Shown here: positions 7,934 to 16,987 of the stretch, piece after piece
Position numbering within the stretch: the first letter of the stretch is position 1
Layout: each line of letters begins with the position of its first letter
Assembly: GCA_025846845.1 (NCBI GenBank)
Contig: JAOYTL010000019.1
Span: forward strand, 1-64,000
Length of the DNA stretch: 64,000 nucleotides
From: Alloboseaceae bacterium BT-24-1
GTDB taxonomy: Bacteria > Pseudomonadota > Alphaproteobacteria > Rhizobiales > Beijerinckiaceae
Direction of reading: 5' to 3'
Made by a program: the position numbers and the translations under genes
The notes under the pieces: model-generated
Told to the model about the DNA's origin: nothing
The model's database searches: none
The model's input: the letters and a program-made list of their open reading frames with translations, nothing else

Positions 7934-9778
7934 ATGCTTGCCACGAATTCTGTTCCGGATCGGACGCGTTCCGATCCGGTGACACTGGAGATCGTCAAGA
8001 ACGCCCTCGCTTCGATCGCCGACGAGATGGCGCTCGTCATCCTGCGCAGTGCCTATTCGCCGATCGTCCGGGACTCGATGGATTATTCGACGGCGCTCTG
8101 CGACCGGAACGGGCTCATCATCGCGCAGGGCCTCACCAACCCCGTGCATCTCGGCTCGTTCCCAAGCGTGATGTCGAATATTCTCAAGCGATTCGACGGG
8201 AAGATGCAGCCGGGCGACGGCTATATCACCAACGACCCCTATGGTGCCGGCGGCATGCATCTGCCGGATGTCTATCTCGTCAAGCCGGTCTTCCATGACG
8301 GAGAGGTCGAAGGCTTCGTCGCCAGCCTCGTCCACCACACCGACCTCGGCGGCATGGCGCCGGGCAGCATGGCGCTGCATGCGACGGAAATCTTCCAGGA
8401 AGGTCTGCGGATTCCGCTGATCAAGGCCATGCATGACGACCGGATGGACGAGAACCTGCTCGCCTTCCTGGAGGTGAACTCACGCATGCCGGAGCAGGTT
8501 CTCGGCGATCTCCGGGCTCAGGTCGCCGCTTGCGCCGCGGCGGAGCGCGGCTTCGGCAAGGTGCTCGCGAAATATGGCGCGATGCCGATGCGCGGCATGC
8601 TGGCCGAACTGCACGACTATGCGGAGCGGCTCGTCCGCGATGAAATCCGCGCGATGCCAGACGGCGTCTATGAGGCTGAGGATTTCATCGACGGCCTCGG
8701 CGAGGTTGGTGGGCCGATCCGCTTCAAGGTCGCGATCACCGTCGCCGGCGACGAGATCGAGATCGACTGGACCGGAACGAGCGGGGAAGTGCCGGGCGCC
8801 ATCAACGGGCCGGTCGCGATCACCTATTCGGTCGCCTATGCCGCGTTGCGCTGCGCCGTTCAGGCGGCGGTGCCGAACTGCGAGGGCTATGCCCGCCCGG
8901 TCAAGGTCGTGGCGCCGCTCGGCACCATCGTCAATCCGCGCCCGCCGGCCGCCTGCGCTGCGCGCGGCGTCATGGCCTATCGGATGCTCGATGTGCTGTT
9001 CAACGCCTTCGCCCAGATCGTGCCCGACCGGATGCCGGCTGCCGGCGAGGGCGGCCCTTCGGCCATTTCGCTGAGCGGCGTCCATGACGGAAAGGCCTGG
9101 CTGATCACGGACGGAATTCTTGGAAGTTGGGGCGGCCGTGCCACCAAAGATGGCGTCGACGGGATCGCCAACCCCGGCGCCAACCTTTCGAACATGCCCG
9201 TGGAGCTGATCGAGGCGCGCTATCCGCTGCGGATCGAGAGCTACGGCCTGGTTGCCAATTCGGGAGGTGCGGGGCGGCGCCGCGGCGGCATGGCGATCAC
9301 GCGGTCGTATCGTATCCTTGGAAAAACTGCGGCCCTCACCGTCCGTTCGGACCGTCGCGCGCATCTGCCGCCGGGGCTGTTCGGCGGGTGCCCGGGATCG
9401 CCGTCCCTCAATATTCTCGATCACGGCGGCAAGGCCGAGCTCCTGCCGGTGATGCCGATGCGAACGCTTGCGCTTCACGAGGGCGATCTCTTCACGCATG
9501 TCGCGCCCGGCGGCGGGGGCAATGGCGATCCGCTGGAGCGCGATCCGGCGCATGTGGCGGTCGATGTGCGCGACGGGCGCTTCACCGAGGCGTTTGCGCG
9601 CGACGTCTATGGAGTGGTGATCGACGCGGATGGCGGCGCGGATCCCACCGCAACGAAGGCCCGCCGCGAGCGCCTGGCGACTGACCCCTCCGGGCCGGCC
9701 GCCGCCCAGCTTCGTCTTTTCATGGCGCGCAATCGCGGGTGGGCGCTGAGCGCGGAATGCGAAGGAGAAGCGGCATGA
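7934..9778 (+). CDS. hyuB: hydantoinase subunit B
   Basis: Partner subunit of HyuA, 614 residues. Recognisable family blocks are DPVTLEIVKNALASIADEM at the N-terminus, then RDSMDYSTALCDRNG, GDGYITNDPYGAGGMHLPD, LVHHTDLGGMAPGS and, near the C-terminus, the glycine-rich VAPGGGGNGDPLERDP. In this family HyuB carries out ring hydrolysis after ATP-dependent activation by HyuA. It overlaps the racemase-like gene by ATGA, so all these activities are translated together. A long open frame on the opposite strand (8480-10375) is a GC-rich shadow. Confidence 0.93.
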   Translation: MLATNSVPDRTRSDPVTLEIVKNALASIADEMALVILRSAYSPIVRDSMDYSTALCDRNGLIIAQGLTNPVHLGSFPSVMSNILKRFDGKMQPGDGYITNDPYGAGGMHLPDVYLVKPVFHDGEVEGFVASLVHHTDLGGMAPGSMALHATEIFQEGLRIPLIKAMHDDRMDENLLAFLEVNSRMPEQVLGDLRAQVAACAAAERGFGKVLAKYGAMPMRGMLAELHDYAERLVRDEIRAMPDGVYEAEDFIDGLGEVGGPIRFKVAITVAGDEIEIDWTGTSGEVPGAINGPVAITYSVAYAALRCAVQAAVPNCEGYARPVKVVAPLGTIVNPRPPAACAARGVMAYRMLDVLFNAFAQIVPDRMPAAGEGGPSAISLSGVHDGKAWLITDGILGSWGGRATKDGVDGIANPGANLSNMPVELIEARYPLRIESYGLVANSGGAGRRRGGMAITRSYRILGKTAALTVRSDRRAHLPPGLFGGCPGSPSLNILDHGGKAELLPVMPMRTLALHEGDLFTHVAPGGGGNGDPLERDPAHVAVDVRDGRFTEAFARDVYGVVIDADGGADPTATKARRERLATDPSGPAAAQLRLFMARNRGWALSAECEGEAA

Positions 9779-10986
9779 CGGCGCACGCAGCGGTTCCGGA
9801 TCTCGCTTCGAGCCTCGCGCGGACTGATTGCCGCCGGCATGATCGCGCTCGCTTGCTGCGTCCAAGCTGGGCGGAGCTCGATTTCGGCGCACTGAGCCGG
9901 AATGTCGCGGCAGCGCGCAAACGGGTCGGCCCGGATGTCCGCATCTATTTCGTCTGCAAGGGCGATGGTTTCGGCTTCGGAGCCGCCGCGGTCGCGAAGG
10001 CTGCGGAACGTGCGGGCATCGATGGCTTCTGCGCCGGCAGCCCGGATGAGGTCGTTTCGATCCGCAGCACCGGCACGACGCTCCCGGTTCTGCTGTTCGC
10101 TTCCACCATCCCGGCCGATCTGCCGGCTGCAGCGCGGCTTGGTGCCACGGTGACGGTGCAGAGCATCGCCGATGCGGAGGCGGTGATCGCCGCGGGCGAG
10201 GCGATCGAGGTCTTCGTCGAAGTCGATTGCGGTCTTGGCCGTTATGGCTTGCGCCGTGAGCAATGGCCCGGCGTGCTGCAGCGCCTTCGTGCTGCTGGTC
10301 ATGTCGCGGTTCGGGGCCTGTACTCGCATTTGAGCGCGCCGGACGATCCCGCAACGAGCAGGGATCAGGCCGCACTCTTCCGGCAAGCGGCAGCCGATGC
10401 CGCCGCGGCCGGGCATGACGACCTCACCCTCATACTGGCCTCGAGCCGCGTGGTGCTGGCCTATCCCGACATGCTCTTCAACGCGGTCGATCCCGGGCGG
10501 CTGATCTATGGCGGAGGGCTCGACGAGAACTGGATGGAGATCGGCGCCCTCTCGCCTTTGCTCAAGGCGGTGAAGTCCCGGATCATCCAGATTCAGGAGC
10601 ACCCTCCCGGCACCGTGCTGGGAATCGGCTATGGCGCGCCGATCGCCATCGCATACGGCATGCGCACCGCAGTCGCGCCCATCGGCTTCTGGGACGGGCT
10701 GAACCACATCCCGCCGCTGGGCGAAGTCCTGATCCGCGGCCGGCGCTGCCCTGTGCTCGGACGCCGCACTTTCCAGCATTCGGTCCTCGATGTGACTGCG
10801 CTCGGCGATGTCGCGCTCGGCGACGAGGTCGTCGTCCTCGGTCAGCAGGGAAGCGAGGAGATCTCGATCCACGATCTCGCCGGGGCGATCGGCATTCCCG
10901 TCATCGAGCTGGTTCCCCGGCTCGCACGGTGCCTGCCGCACGTGTATGTCGATCAGGCGCTGGCAGAGGACGGTTCGTGTGAATGA
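9775..10986 (+). CDS. alanine racemase family PLP enzyme
   Basis: Fold-type III PLP enzyme of the alanine racemase family, 403 residues. The PLP lysine is K62 in FVCKGDGFGFG (alanine racemases usually read VKADAYGHG here). The second catalytic acid/base, a tyrosine, is present in VLGIGYGAPIA, and the late motif GRRTFQHSVLDVT replaces the usual GRVCMDQ. Other family marks are EVDCGLGRYGLR and GLYSHLSAPDD. Both catalytic residues are kept, so racemase activity is plausible, but the divergent PLP motif suggests a substrate other than alanine. In this operon it could interconvert the D and L forms of the amino acid released after ring-opening. It overlaps hyuB (ATGA) and the LacI gene (8 bp). Confidence 0.85.
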   Translation: MTAHAAVPDLASSLARTDCRRHDRARLLRPSWAELDFGALSRNVAAARKRVGPDVRIYFVCKGDGFGFGAAAVAKAAERAGIDGFCAGSPDEVVSIRSTGTTLPVLLFASTIPADLPAAARLGATVTVQSIADAEAVIAAGEAIEVFVEVDCGLGRYGLRREQWPGVLQRLRAAGHVAVRGLYSHLSAPDDPATSRDQAALFRQAAADAAAAGHDDLTLILASSRVVLAYPDMLFNAVDPGRLIYGGGLDENWMEIGALSPLLKAVKSRIIQIQEHPPGTVLGIGYGAPIAIAYGMRTAVAPIGFWDGLNHIPPLGEVLIRGRRCPVLGRRTFQHSVLDVTALGDVALGDEVVVLGQQGSEEISIHDLAGAIGIPVIELVPRLARCLPHVYVDQALAEDGSCE

Positions 10987-12055
10987 GGAAAGGACGGGGA
11001 AAGCGACCAGCGAGCCCAGGACCGTCACGATCAAGGATGTCGCCAGCCGAGCGGGTGTCGGCCTCGGCACCGTCTCGCGCGTCCTCAACGGAAACGAGAA
11101 CGTCGCACCCCAGTTGCGCGACCAGGTCTTCAGAGCCGTTCAGGAACTCGGCTATCGTCCCAACTCGGTCGCGCGCTCCATGCGGCTCGGCAAGAGCCAC
11201 GCCGTCGGCTGCCTCGTCACCGATATCCGGCAGCCGATCGCGGCCGAAATGATCGCAGCGGCGGAGACGACGCTCGGCCGGGCCGGCTACACCCTGATCG
11301 TCGCGAGCACCCATTTCGACAATCGCCGAGAGGCCGAGCTTCTGTCGTTGATGCAGAACCGCGTCGTCGACGGCATGCTCCTGACGGTCAATCGCGACAA
11401 CGACCTGGATGTCACGCAGCGGCTCGCCGCGATCAACCTCCCCATGGTGCTGTGGGAGCGCAATCCGGGCGGGGGCTTCGACACCGTCCTGACCGAGCAT
11501 CGGCACGGCGCCCGCAGTGCAACCTCGCATCTTCTGGACCTTGGGCACCGCGAGATCGCGCTCGTCGCCGGTCATCTCGATACCTGGGTCGGCCGGGAGC
11601 AAAAGGCCGGCCTTGATGCCGCGTTCGCAGACCGCGGGCTGGAGCAGGCCGCAGGTCTCATCTTCGAGGTTGGCGCGTTCAAGGCGCGCGAACTGGAGGC
11701 GTTATGCCGCCGGGAACGGCCGATCACGGCCATCATCGCCAACATCGACGAAATCCCCGGTATCCTGCGCTTCTGCGCGAAGCGCGGCCTGGTTCTGCCG
11801 CGCGACTTGTCGATCGTTTCGATCGGTGACGCCAGCATTCTGGAAGTCGTGACGCCTTCGATCACGGCCGTGCGCGGCAATGGCACGAAGGTGGCCCAGC
11901 TTGCAGCCAATCTTCTGCTGAAAAAAATGTCCGACAAGCAATCGGAGATGGCACCGGAGCGCCTGACCGTCGGGATGCAACTCAAGGTCCGGCATTCCAC
12001 CGCACCCTTGAACAAGGATGGCGGGCATGGCTTGCGCAGCCAGGACCGTGGCTGA
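10979..12055 (+). CDS. LacI-family transcriptional regulator
   Basis: DNA-binding repressor of the LacI/GalR family, 358 residues. The N-terminal helix-turn-helix reads TIKDVASRAGVGLGTVSRVL (about 15-34), followed by the hinge-helix region ELGYRPNSVARSMR and a periplasmic-binding-like effector domain. The start GTG 10979 lies inside the end of the racemase gene (8-bp overlap); the open frame runs upstream to 10808 but only as shadow. Being in the operon and having classic LacI-type palindromes in front of the first gene (367-400), it very likely regulates its own operon, induced by the transported compound or a breakdown product. Confidence 0.92.
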   Translation: MNEERTGKATSEPRTVTIKDVASRAGVGLGTVSRVLNGNENVAPQLRDQVFRAVQELGYRPNSVARSMRLGKSHAVGCLVTDIRQPIAAEMIAAAETTLGRAGYTLIVASTHFDNRREAELLSLMQNRVVDGMLLTVNRDNDLDVTQRLAAINLPMVLWERNPGGGFDTVLTEHRHGARSATSHLLDLGHREIALVAGHLDTWVGREQKAGLDAAFADRGLEQAAGLIFEVGAFKARELEALCRRERPITAIIANIDEIPGILRFCAKRGLVLPRDLSIVSIGDASILEVVTPSITAVRGNGTKVAQLAANLLLKKMSDKQSEMAPERLTVGMQLKVRHSTAPLNKDGGHGLRSQDRG

Positions 12056-12082
12056 GCTCCGATCGCTCATGATGGGAAGGTC

Positions 12083-13018
12083 ATGATGTCCCTCCATGTC
12101 AGAACGCCTGCCTATTGCTCATCGGCTCTCTCCCGCACGAGCGGGCGCAAGGTCTGGCTGAAGCTTGAATCTCTTCAGCCGACGGGATCGTTCAAACTGC
12201 GCGGCATCGGCCTTGCGTGTCAGCGCCATGCGAGCAGCGGGGTCGACCGTTTCGTCAGTTCGTCCGGCGGCAACGCCGGGATCGCTGCCGCCTATGCCGG
12301 GCGTGAGCTTGGTATCCCAGTGACGGTGGTCGTCCCCGAGACGACACCGGCAAGGGCGCGCCGCCTTATCTCCGACATGAGCGCCGACATCCTGATCCAC
12401 GGCGCGTCCTGGCAGGAGGCGAACGAGCACGCACACGCGATGCTGACGGCCAGCGATGCGTTCATCCACCCTTTCGACGACCCGGTAGTCTGGCAGGGGC
12501 ATTCGACGATCATCGACGAGGTGGTCGAGGCGGGGTTGCAGCCCGACCTCGTCGTCCTGTCCGTCGGCGGAGGGGGATTGCTCAGCGGCGTCGTCGAAGG
12601 CCTGCAGCGTCACAAGCTGGCAACATCTGTTCTTGCCGTGGGGACGACGGGTGCCTCCTGCCTTGCGCAATCGGCTGCCCGGAGCGAACGCATCGTCCTG
12701 CCGGCGATCGACAGCATCGCCACCTCGCTCGGTGCTCGCCAGGTGGCGGAGCATGCTTTCGATCTGCTGACTAAGCATCGCATCGGTTGCGTCGTGGTGT
12801 CGGATCTGCAGGCGGTCGATGCTTGCCTGCGCTTCCTCGACGATCATCGTATTCTCGTCGAACCGGCCTGCGGGGCGAGCATCGCGACGATCTACGGGCA
12901 GGTGGCGGAACTCGCCGATTTCCAGAACATCCTGGTCATCGTCTGCGGCGGGGCGATAGCGACCGTGGAGCAGCTGACCGCATGGCATGGCAGCCTCGCG
13001 TCAGCGAGCGCTTCCTGA
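12083..13018 (+). CDS. serine/threonine dehydratase-like PLP enzyme
   Basis: Fold-type II PLP enzyme, 311 residues. The PLP lysine is K38 in PTGSFKLRG, the phosphate-side loop is SSGGNAGIAAAYAG, the glycine loop is VLSVGGGGLLSGV, and the C-terminal VCGGAIATV contacts the cofactor ring. SSGGNAG and the short length without an ACT domain match catabolic serine dehydratases and serine racemase-like enzymes better than biosynthetic threonine dehydratase. The expected reaction is conversion of serine or threonine to a 2-oxoacid and ammonia. ATG 12083 has GGGAAGG (12074-12080) upstream; ATG 12086 is an alternative. It lies 27 bp behind the LacI gene and is a logical last catabolic step. Confidence 0.85.
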   Translation: MMSLHVRTPAYCSSALSRTSGRKVWLKLESLQPTGSFKLRGIGLACQRHASSGVDRFVSSSGGNAGIAAAYAGRELGIPVTVVVPETTPARARRLISDMSADILIHGASWQEANEHAHAMLTASDAFIHPFDDPVVWQGHSTIIDEVVEAGLQPDLVVLSVGGGGLLSGVVEGLQRHKLATSVLAVGTTGASCLAQSAARSERIVLPAIDSIATSLGARQVAEHAFDLLTKHRIGCVVVSDLQAVDACLRFLDDHRILVEPACGASIATIYGQVAELADFQNILVIVCGGAIATVEQLTAWHGSLASASAS

Positions 13019-13082
13019 GCTCAGGCCGAGGTTCGCGCACAAATTGCGAGGCCTGGTTCCTATCTGACGCGGGGTGATTCCG

Positions 13083-13646
13083 ATGCCGGTCGATTTCCAG
13101 GGCAGCTTTATTGAGAGGGCGGCCCTCGTCGTCATGCACTACCAGGTCGATGTGTTCGACATCCTGTTCGGGGCGCAGCCATCGCCCTTGCTGGATCGTT
13201 GCAACATCTTGATCCGGCACTGGCGCTCCACCGGCCGGCCGGTGTTCTTCCCGAATTTTTCGTTGGGCGAAGGGTACGAGCACGCACCACCGACGAGCAA
13301 CCGCCAGATCACTCCGTATATCCCGAGCGGACGATTTCGAACCGGGTTGCCTGTCGCGGGGCTGGCCGTGGAGACAGGAGACCTCTTCTACGCATGTCCG
13401 CGAGCCAGCGTCTTTCATGGCACCTCGCTCGACGCCGATCTGCGGACGCGCGGCGTAAGCACGCTCGTCATGGCCGGGATCAGCACGACTGGCGTTGTCC
13501 TTTCGAGTGTCGCCTGGGCCTGCGATGCGGATTACGATCTGCGCCTGGTGGAAGACTGCTGCTACGACCCCGATCAGGATGCGCATGAGGCCCTGTTTCG
13601 CTCAGGCTTCGGGGGGCGCGTGCAGGTGGTAAGAGAGGTGAGTTGA
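13083..13646 (+). CDS. isochorismatase-fold hydrolase lacking the usual nucleophilic cysteine
   Basis: About 187 residues of the isochorismatase/cysteine-hydrolase superfamily. The N-terminal aspartate of the usual triad is probably in MHYQVDVFD. The loop that normally reads like GVATNxCVEST is GISTTGVVLSS here, so the nucleophilic cysteine is replaced by valine. N-carbamoylsarcosine amidase and nicotinamidase, from this fold, need that cysteine, so the obvious role in this operon (cleaving an N-carbamoyl amino acid) is not secure. A subfamily with exactly this GVVLS signature is common. I chose ATG 13083 with GGGGTG (13071-13076) as ribosome-binding site; GTG 13074 is possible. It is the last gene of the operon. 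Confidence 0.75.
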   Translation: MPVDFQGSFIERAALVVMHYQVDVFDILFGAQPSPLLDRCNILIRHWRSTGRPVFFPNFSLGEGYEHAPPTSNRQITPYIPSGRFRTGLPVAGLAVETGDLFYACPRASVFHGTSLDADLRTRGVSTLVMAGISTTGVVLSSVAWACDADYDLRLVEDCCYDPDQDAHEALFRSGFGGRVQVVREVS

Positions 13647-14209
13647 TGTGCGATCGACCCCATTGCATGAGCCGCCAACCGATGGTGAATCTGCTGTCGA
13701 ATGTCTGTTTTCTGGCGGCGCGCTAAGGTCAACTTCTGGCGCATTTCACTCGGTCAAGGGATGGGCGATTCTGGCCCTTTCCCGACATTAGGAAGGTCCG
13801 CTTTCCGGCAGTCTGATTAAGCGGTGCGTCTCGGCGAGACTGGCTCATAATCGACATGGCTTCGGCTTCCCACGTGGTTTGCCTTTTGACATGCCGCTCT
13901 GGTCTTCGTTCGGAGATCGCGGGGCGCGACCTCGGGTCGTACCGGCCGAAGCTGGGCATCTCGCAGGGCAGTCACCCGTAGCAGTACGTATGCGTGGTTG
14001 CAGGCACAGATGTTTTGCACGTAAAGGCGAGCAGAAGCTCGTGTCAGCGCGGTCGGCTAGCAACTGCCGCGGATGTCTGGGAACGGATCCAGGCAAGTCA
14101 TGTCGAAGCAGAGTTGCAGCTTCGGCCAGGGCCGAGGAGAGCGCACACGATTTCTTTTGCAGTTGCCCGCCGGGCCGGCGCGCCTCGAGCCACCGGGAGC
14201 GCCCGGGCT
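13647..14209. other. intergenic region with decayed repeat sequence
   Basis: About 560 bp between convergent operons. I find no convincing gene; the short frames on both strands are random. Around 13700-13815 are words such as AATGTCTGTTTTCTGG and AAGGTCCGCTTTCCGG that resemble the interspersed repeat relics seen elsewhere in the window. I see no clear terminator hairpin with a T-run. Confidence 0.4.
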
Positions 14210-15217
14210 TCATCCGAGAATGGACCGATACAGCGCAAGATAACGATCTGCCATGTGGTCGACGGAGAAGCGTGCCGCGACCGCTGCCCGGCAGGCGGCG
14301 CGGTCGATCTCGGTGAGGCGCGCGATCGCAGCCACGGCCTCCTCGACGCTGTCGACCAGGAACCCGGTCACGCCATGTTCGATCAGCTCGGGCATGGAGC
14401 CGCGTCTTGAGGCGATGACGGGCGTTCCGCAGGCGAGTGCCTCGATGACCGACAAGCCGAACGGCTCCTCGAAGTTGATCAGATGAAGCAGCGCCTTCGC
14501 CGAGCCGAGCGCATGCACGCGGGCGCTGCCGCCGACGGGGCCGAGATAGACGACATCCTCGCCGGCAAGCGTGGGCGCGACCTGCGCGTCGTGATAGGCG
14601 CGGTCCTGGACGATGCCGGCCATGACCAGCCGTCGCCCGGCGGCGCGCGCGGCGGCGATCGCCTCGGCCGCGCCCTTGTCGGGATGGATGCGGCCGAAGA
14701 AGAGCAGGTCCTCGCTTCCGATCGGATCGAAGGGAAAATCTTCGATCCGGATGCCGTGGTGGATCGTCGCCGCATAGCGCAGATCGGGATGCCGGTCGGC
14801 GGCGCTGATCGCGACGTAGTGGGCCCGGTCTTCATAGGCCTTGAAGGCCGGCAGGATGCGCGGCGAGGAGAAGCCGTGGATCGTCGTCACCACAGGCGTG
14901 TCGACCAGGCGCGAGAAGGCGAGCGGCACGAAATCGGCCTGATTGTGGATCAGGTCGAACTCGCCGGCGCGCTCGAAGACATGGGCGACGTGCAGCAGCT
15001 CCCAGACCTTGGCGTCGACCGTCGGATCCTCGGAATAGGGCGCCGGGCAGACGCCGGCCAGGGTGCCCGCCGTGTGACTGTCCTTTGTGGCGAACAGGGT
15101 GACGTCGACGCCGCGCGCCACCAGCGCCTCGGTCAGCAGGCTCGTCACCAGCTCCCATGGGCCGTAATGGCGCGGCGGCGTGCGCCAGGAGATCGGCGCC
15201 AGCATGGCGATGCGCAA
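14210..15217 (-). CDS. glycosyltransferase family 4
   Basis: Retaining GT-B glycosyltransferase, 335 residues, probably cytoplasmic. The N-terminal Rossmann start is IAMLAPISWRTPPRHYGPWE, with the acceptor-side strand VTTIHGFSSPR. The GT4 donor-binding segment is EPFGLSVIEALACGTPVIAS followed by RGSMPELIEHGVTGFLVDS. The start is TTG 15217, supported by GGAGGG about eight bases upstream; ATG 15205 is an alternative. It lies 20 bp downstream of the GH13 gene and is co-transcribed. Donor and acceptor sugars are unknown. Confidence 0.88.
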   Translation of the reverse strand: MRIAMLAPISWRTPPRHYGPWELVTSLLTEALVARGVDVTLFATKDSHTAGTLAGVCPAPYSEDPTVDAKVWELLHVAHVFERAGEFDLIHNQADFVPLAFSRLVDTPVVTTIHGFSSPRILPAFKAYEDRAHYVAISAADRHPDLRYAATIHHGIRIEDFPFDPIGSEDLLFFGRIHPDKGAAEAIAAARAAGRRLVMAGIVQDRAYHDAQVAPTLAGEDVVYLGPVGGSARVHALGSAKALLHLINFEEPFGLSVIEALACGTPVIASRRGSMPELIEHGVTGFLVDSVEEAVAAIARLTEIDRAACRAAVAARFSVDHMADRYLALYRSILG

Positions 15218-15237
15218 GCGTTCGTCCCTCCCTGTGA

Positions 15238-16842
15238 TCAGTCGGCAAGCGTCAGGATCACGCCCTCATCGGGTCTCAGCAGCAACGCGCCATCCTGAAC
15301 CGGCGTTACATCGGCGAGCGTAGACAGGAGTGGCCGGCAATCGTGCGCCCATTCCGGCAAGGCCAGGCGCTGCGGCCGCGCCGCAAGATTGAGCGCTACG
15401 ACCAGCCGGTCCGCTCCATGCCGACGCTCATAGGCAAGTACGTCGCCCTCAGCCTCCCGCAGCGCGAAATCGCCGATCGCCAGGGCAGGGTGAGCGCGCC
15501 GGGCCGCGAGCAGCCGGCGATGCAGCGCCAGTATCGAGCCGGGTTCGGCCAGCTGCCGCGCCACGTTGCGCGCTGGCCAGTCGGCGTTGAGCGGCAGCCA
15601 GGGCGAGGCCGTGCTGAAGCCGGCATGCGCACTGTCGTCCCACGGCATCGGTGTGCGGAGCGGATCGCGCCCGAGACCCTTTCCCGGCTCGCGCAGCTCG
15701 CGCGGATCCTGGATCTGATCGGGCGGAATCGGCACGTCGCTCAAGCCGAGCTCGTCGCCATAATAGAGGGTGGGCGTGCCCCGCAGCGTCAGCAGCAGCA
15801 TCGCCGCGACCCGGGCCTGGCCTTCCCCAAGCCTGCTCGCGACGCGCGGGCGGTCATGATTGCCGAGCACCCAGTTCGGCCAACCGCCGGGCGGCAGCGC
15901 CGCCTCGTAAGCGGCGATGAGCGCAGCCAGCGACCTTGCCTGCCAGGGCGCCTCGATGAGCTGGAAATTGAAGGGCAGGTGCACACCGGCCCGACCCTCG
16001 CCGTAATAGCGCATGAGCCGCTCGACCAGCAGGTAGATCTCGCCGATCAGCACACGTTCGCCTTGCCCCGCCGCCCCATAGTCGTCCGCGAGTGTGCGCA
16101 TGTCGGCTGCGATGCCATGGACCTCGGGCTGGTCGGTCGAATGCAGCTGAAGCAGGCGATCCATCTCGCCGAGCGCAGGCCGATATGCCGGGTTCGGCGG
16201 GTTGTCGGGAAAGTCGGCGGCCTTGACCAGGTGCCAGAGCACGTCGATGCGGAAGCCGTCGACGCCGCGGTCGAACCAGAAGCGCAGCACGTCGTGCATT
16301 GCCGCCCGCACCGCCGGGTTGCGCCAGTTGAGGTCCGGCTGCTGCTTCAGGAAGGCGTGGTAGTAGTACTGGCCGCTGGCCTCGTCCCATTCCCAGGCCC
16401 GCCCCCCGAAATCGCTGATCCAGTTGTTCGGCGGCTCGCCCCCGGGGGCAGGATCGCGCCAGAGATACCAGTCCCGTTTCGCATTGCTGCGCGAGGAGCG
16501 GCTCTCCGTGAACCAGGGATGCTGGTTGGAGGTGTGGTTCGGCACGAAATCGAGCAGGACCTTGAGCCCGCGCGCATGGGCCTGCGCCAGCAGATCGTCG
16601 AAATCGGCGAGCGTGCCGAAGCGTGGATCGACGCCGCAATAATCGGAGACGTCGTAGCCGAAATCGGCCATCGGCGAGGGATAGATCGGCGAAATCCAGA
16701 TCGCATCGACGCCGAGTTCGGCGAGGTAGCCCAACCGCCGGGTGATGCCCTTGAGGTCGCCGACCCCATCGCCGGCGGTGTCCTGGAACGAGCGCGGGTA
16801 GATCTGGTAGATCACCCCGCTCTGCCACCATGGCACGGTCAT
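15238..16842 (-). CDS. GH13 alpha-glucosidase-like enzyme
   Basis: Glycoside hydrolase family 13, 534 residues, (beta/alpha)8 barrel. The four conserved regions are visible: DFVPNHTSNQHPWF, GFRIDVLWHLVK with the nucleophile aspartate near residue 197, IGEIYLL with the acid/base glutamate near 265, and VLGNHDRPR with the transition-state aspartate. The N-terminus VPWWQSGVIYQIYPRSFQD and the length fit alpha-glucosidase / oligo-1,6-glucosidase. There is no signal peptide, so it acts in the cytoplasm. Precise linkage specificity is not decided by what I can see. Confidence 0.9.
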   Translation of the reverse strand: MTVPWWQSGVIYQIYPRSFQDTAGDGVGDLKGITRRLGYLAELGVDAIWISPIYPSPMADFGYDVSDYCGVDPRFGTLADFDDLLAQAHARGLKVLLDFVPNHTSNQHPWFTESRSSRSNAKRDWYLWRDPAPGGEPPNNWISDFGGRAWEWDEASGQYYYHAFLKQQPDLNWRNPAVRAAMHDVLRFWFDRGVDGFRIDVLWHLVKAADFPDNPPNPAYRPALGEMDRLLQLHSTDQPEVHGIAADMRTLADDYGAAGQGERVLIGEIYLLVERLMRYYGEGRAGVHLPFNFQLIEAPWQARSLAALIAAYEAALPPGGWPNWVLGNHDRPRVASRLGEGQARVAAMLLLTLRGTPTLYYGDELGLSDVPIPPDQIQDPRELREPGKGLGRDPLRTPMPWDDSAHAGFSTASPWLPLNADWPARNVARQLAEPGSILALHRRLLAARRAHPALAIGDFALREAEGDVLAYERRHGADRLVVALNLAARPQRLALPEWAHDCRPLLSTLADVTPVQDGALLLRPDEGVILTLAD

Positions 16843-16987
16843 CGCCGCGTCATCGCAAGCGAGCGCGGGGCATGAGAGCCGGAGGCGGCGCGAGCGCCAA
16901 TTCTCTCCGCTCTTCGCCGAACCGGTTCCGCGCCGAACCTAACGCCGCAGGCTGGAACAAAAGGACTCCGGCGGCGCTTAGCTCGTC

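Noticed and set aside
8480..10375. 631-codon open frame on the minus strand across hyuB and the racemase gene
   Set aside because: Arginine/histidine/proline-rich, no family features, fully antisense to clear enzymes; typical GC-rich shadow.
15343..16875. 510-codon plus-strand frame over the GH13 gene
   Set aside because: The minus strand has all four GH13 motifs; the plus frame has none of any family.
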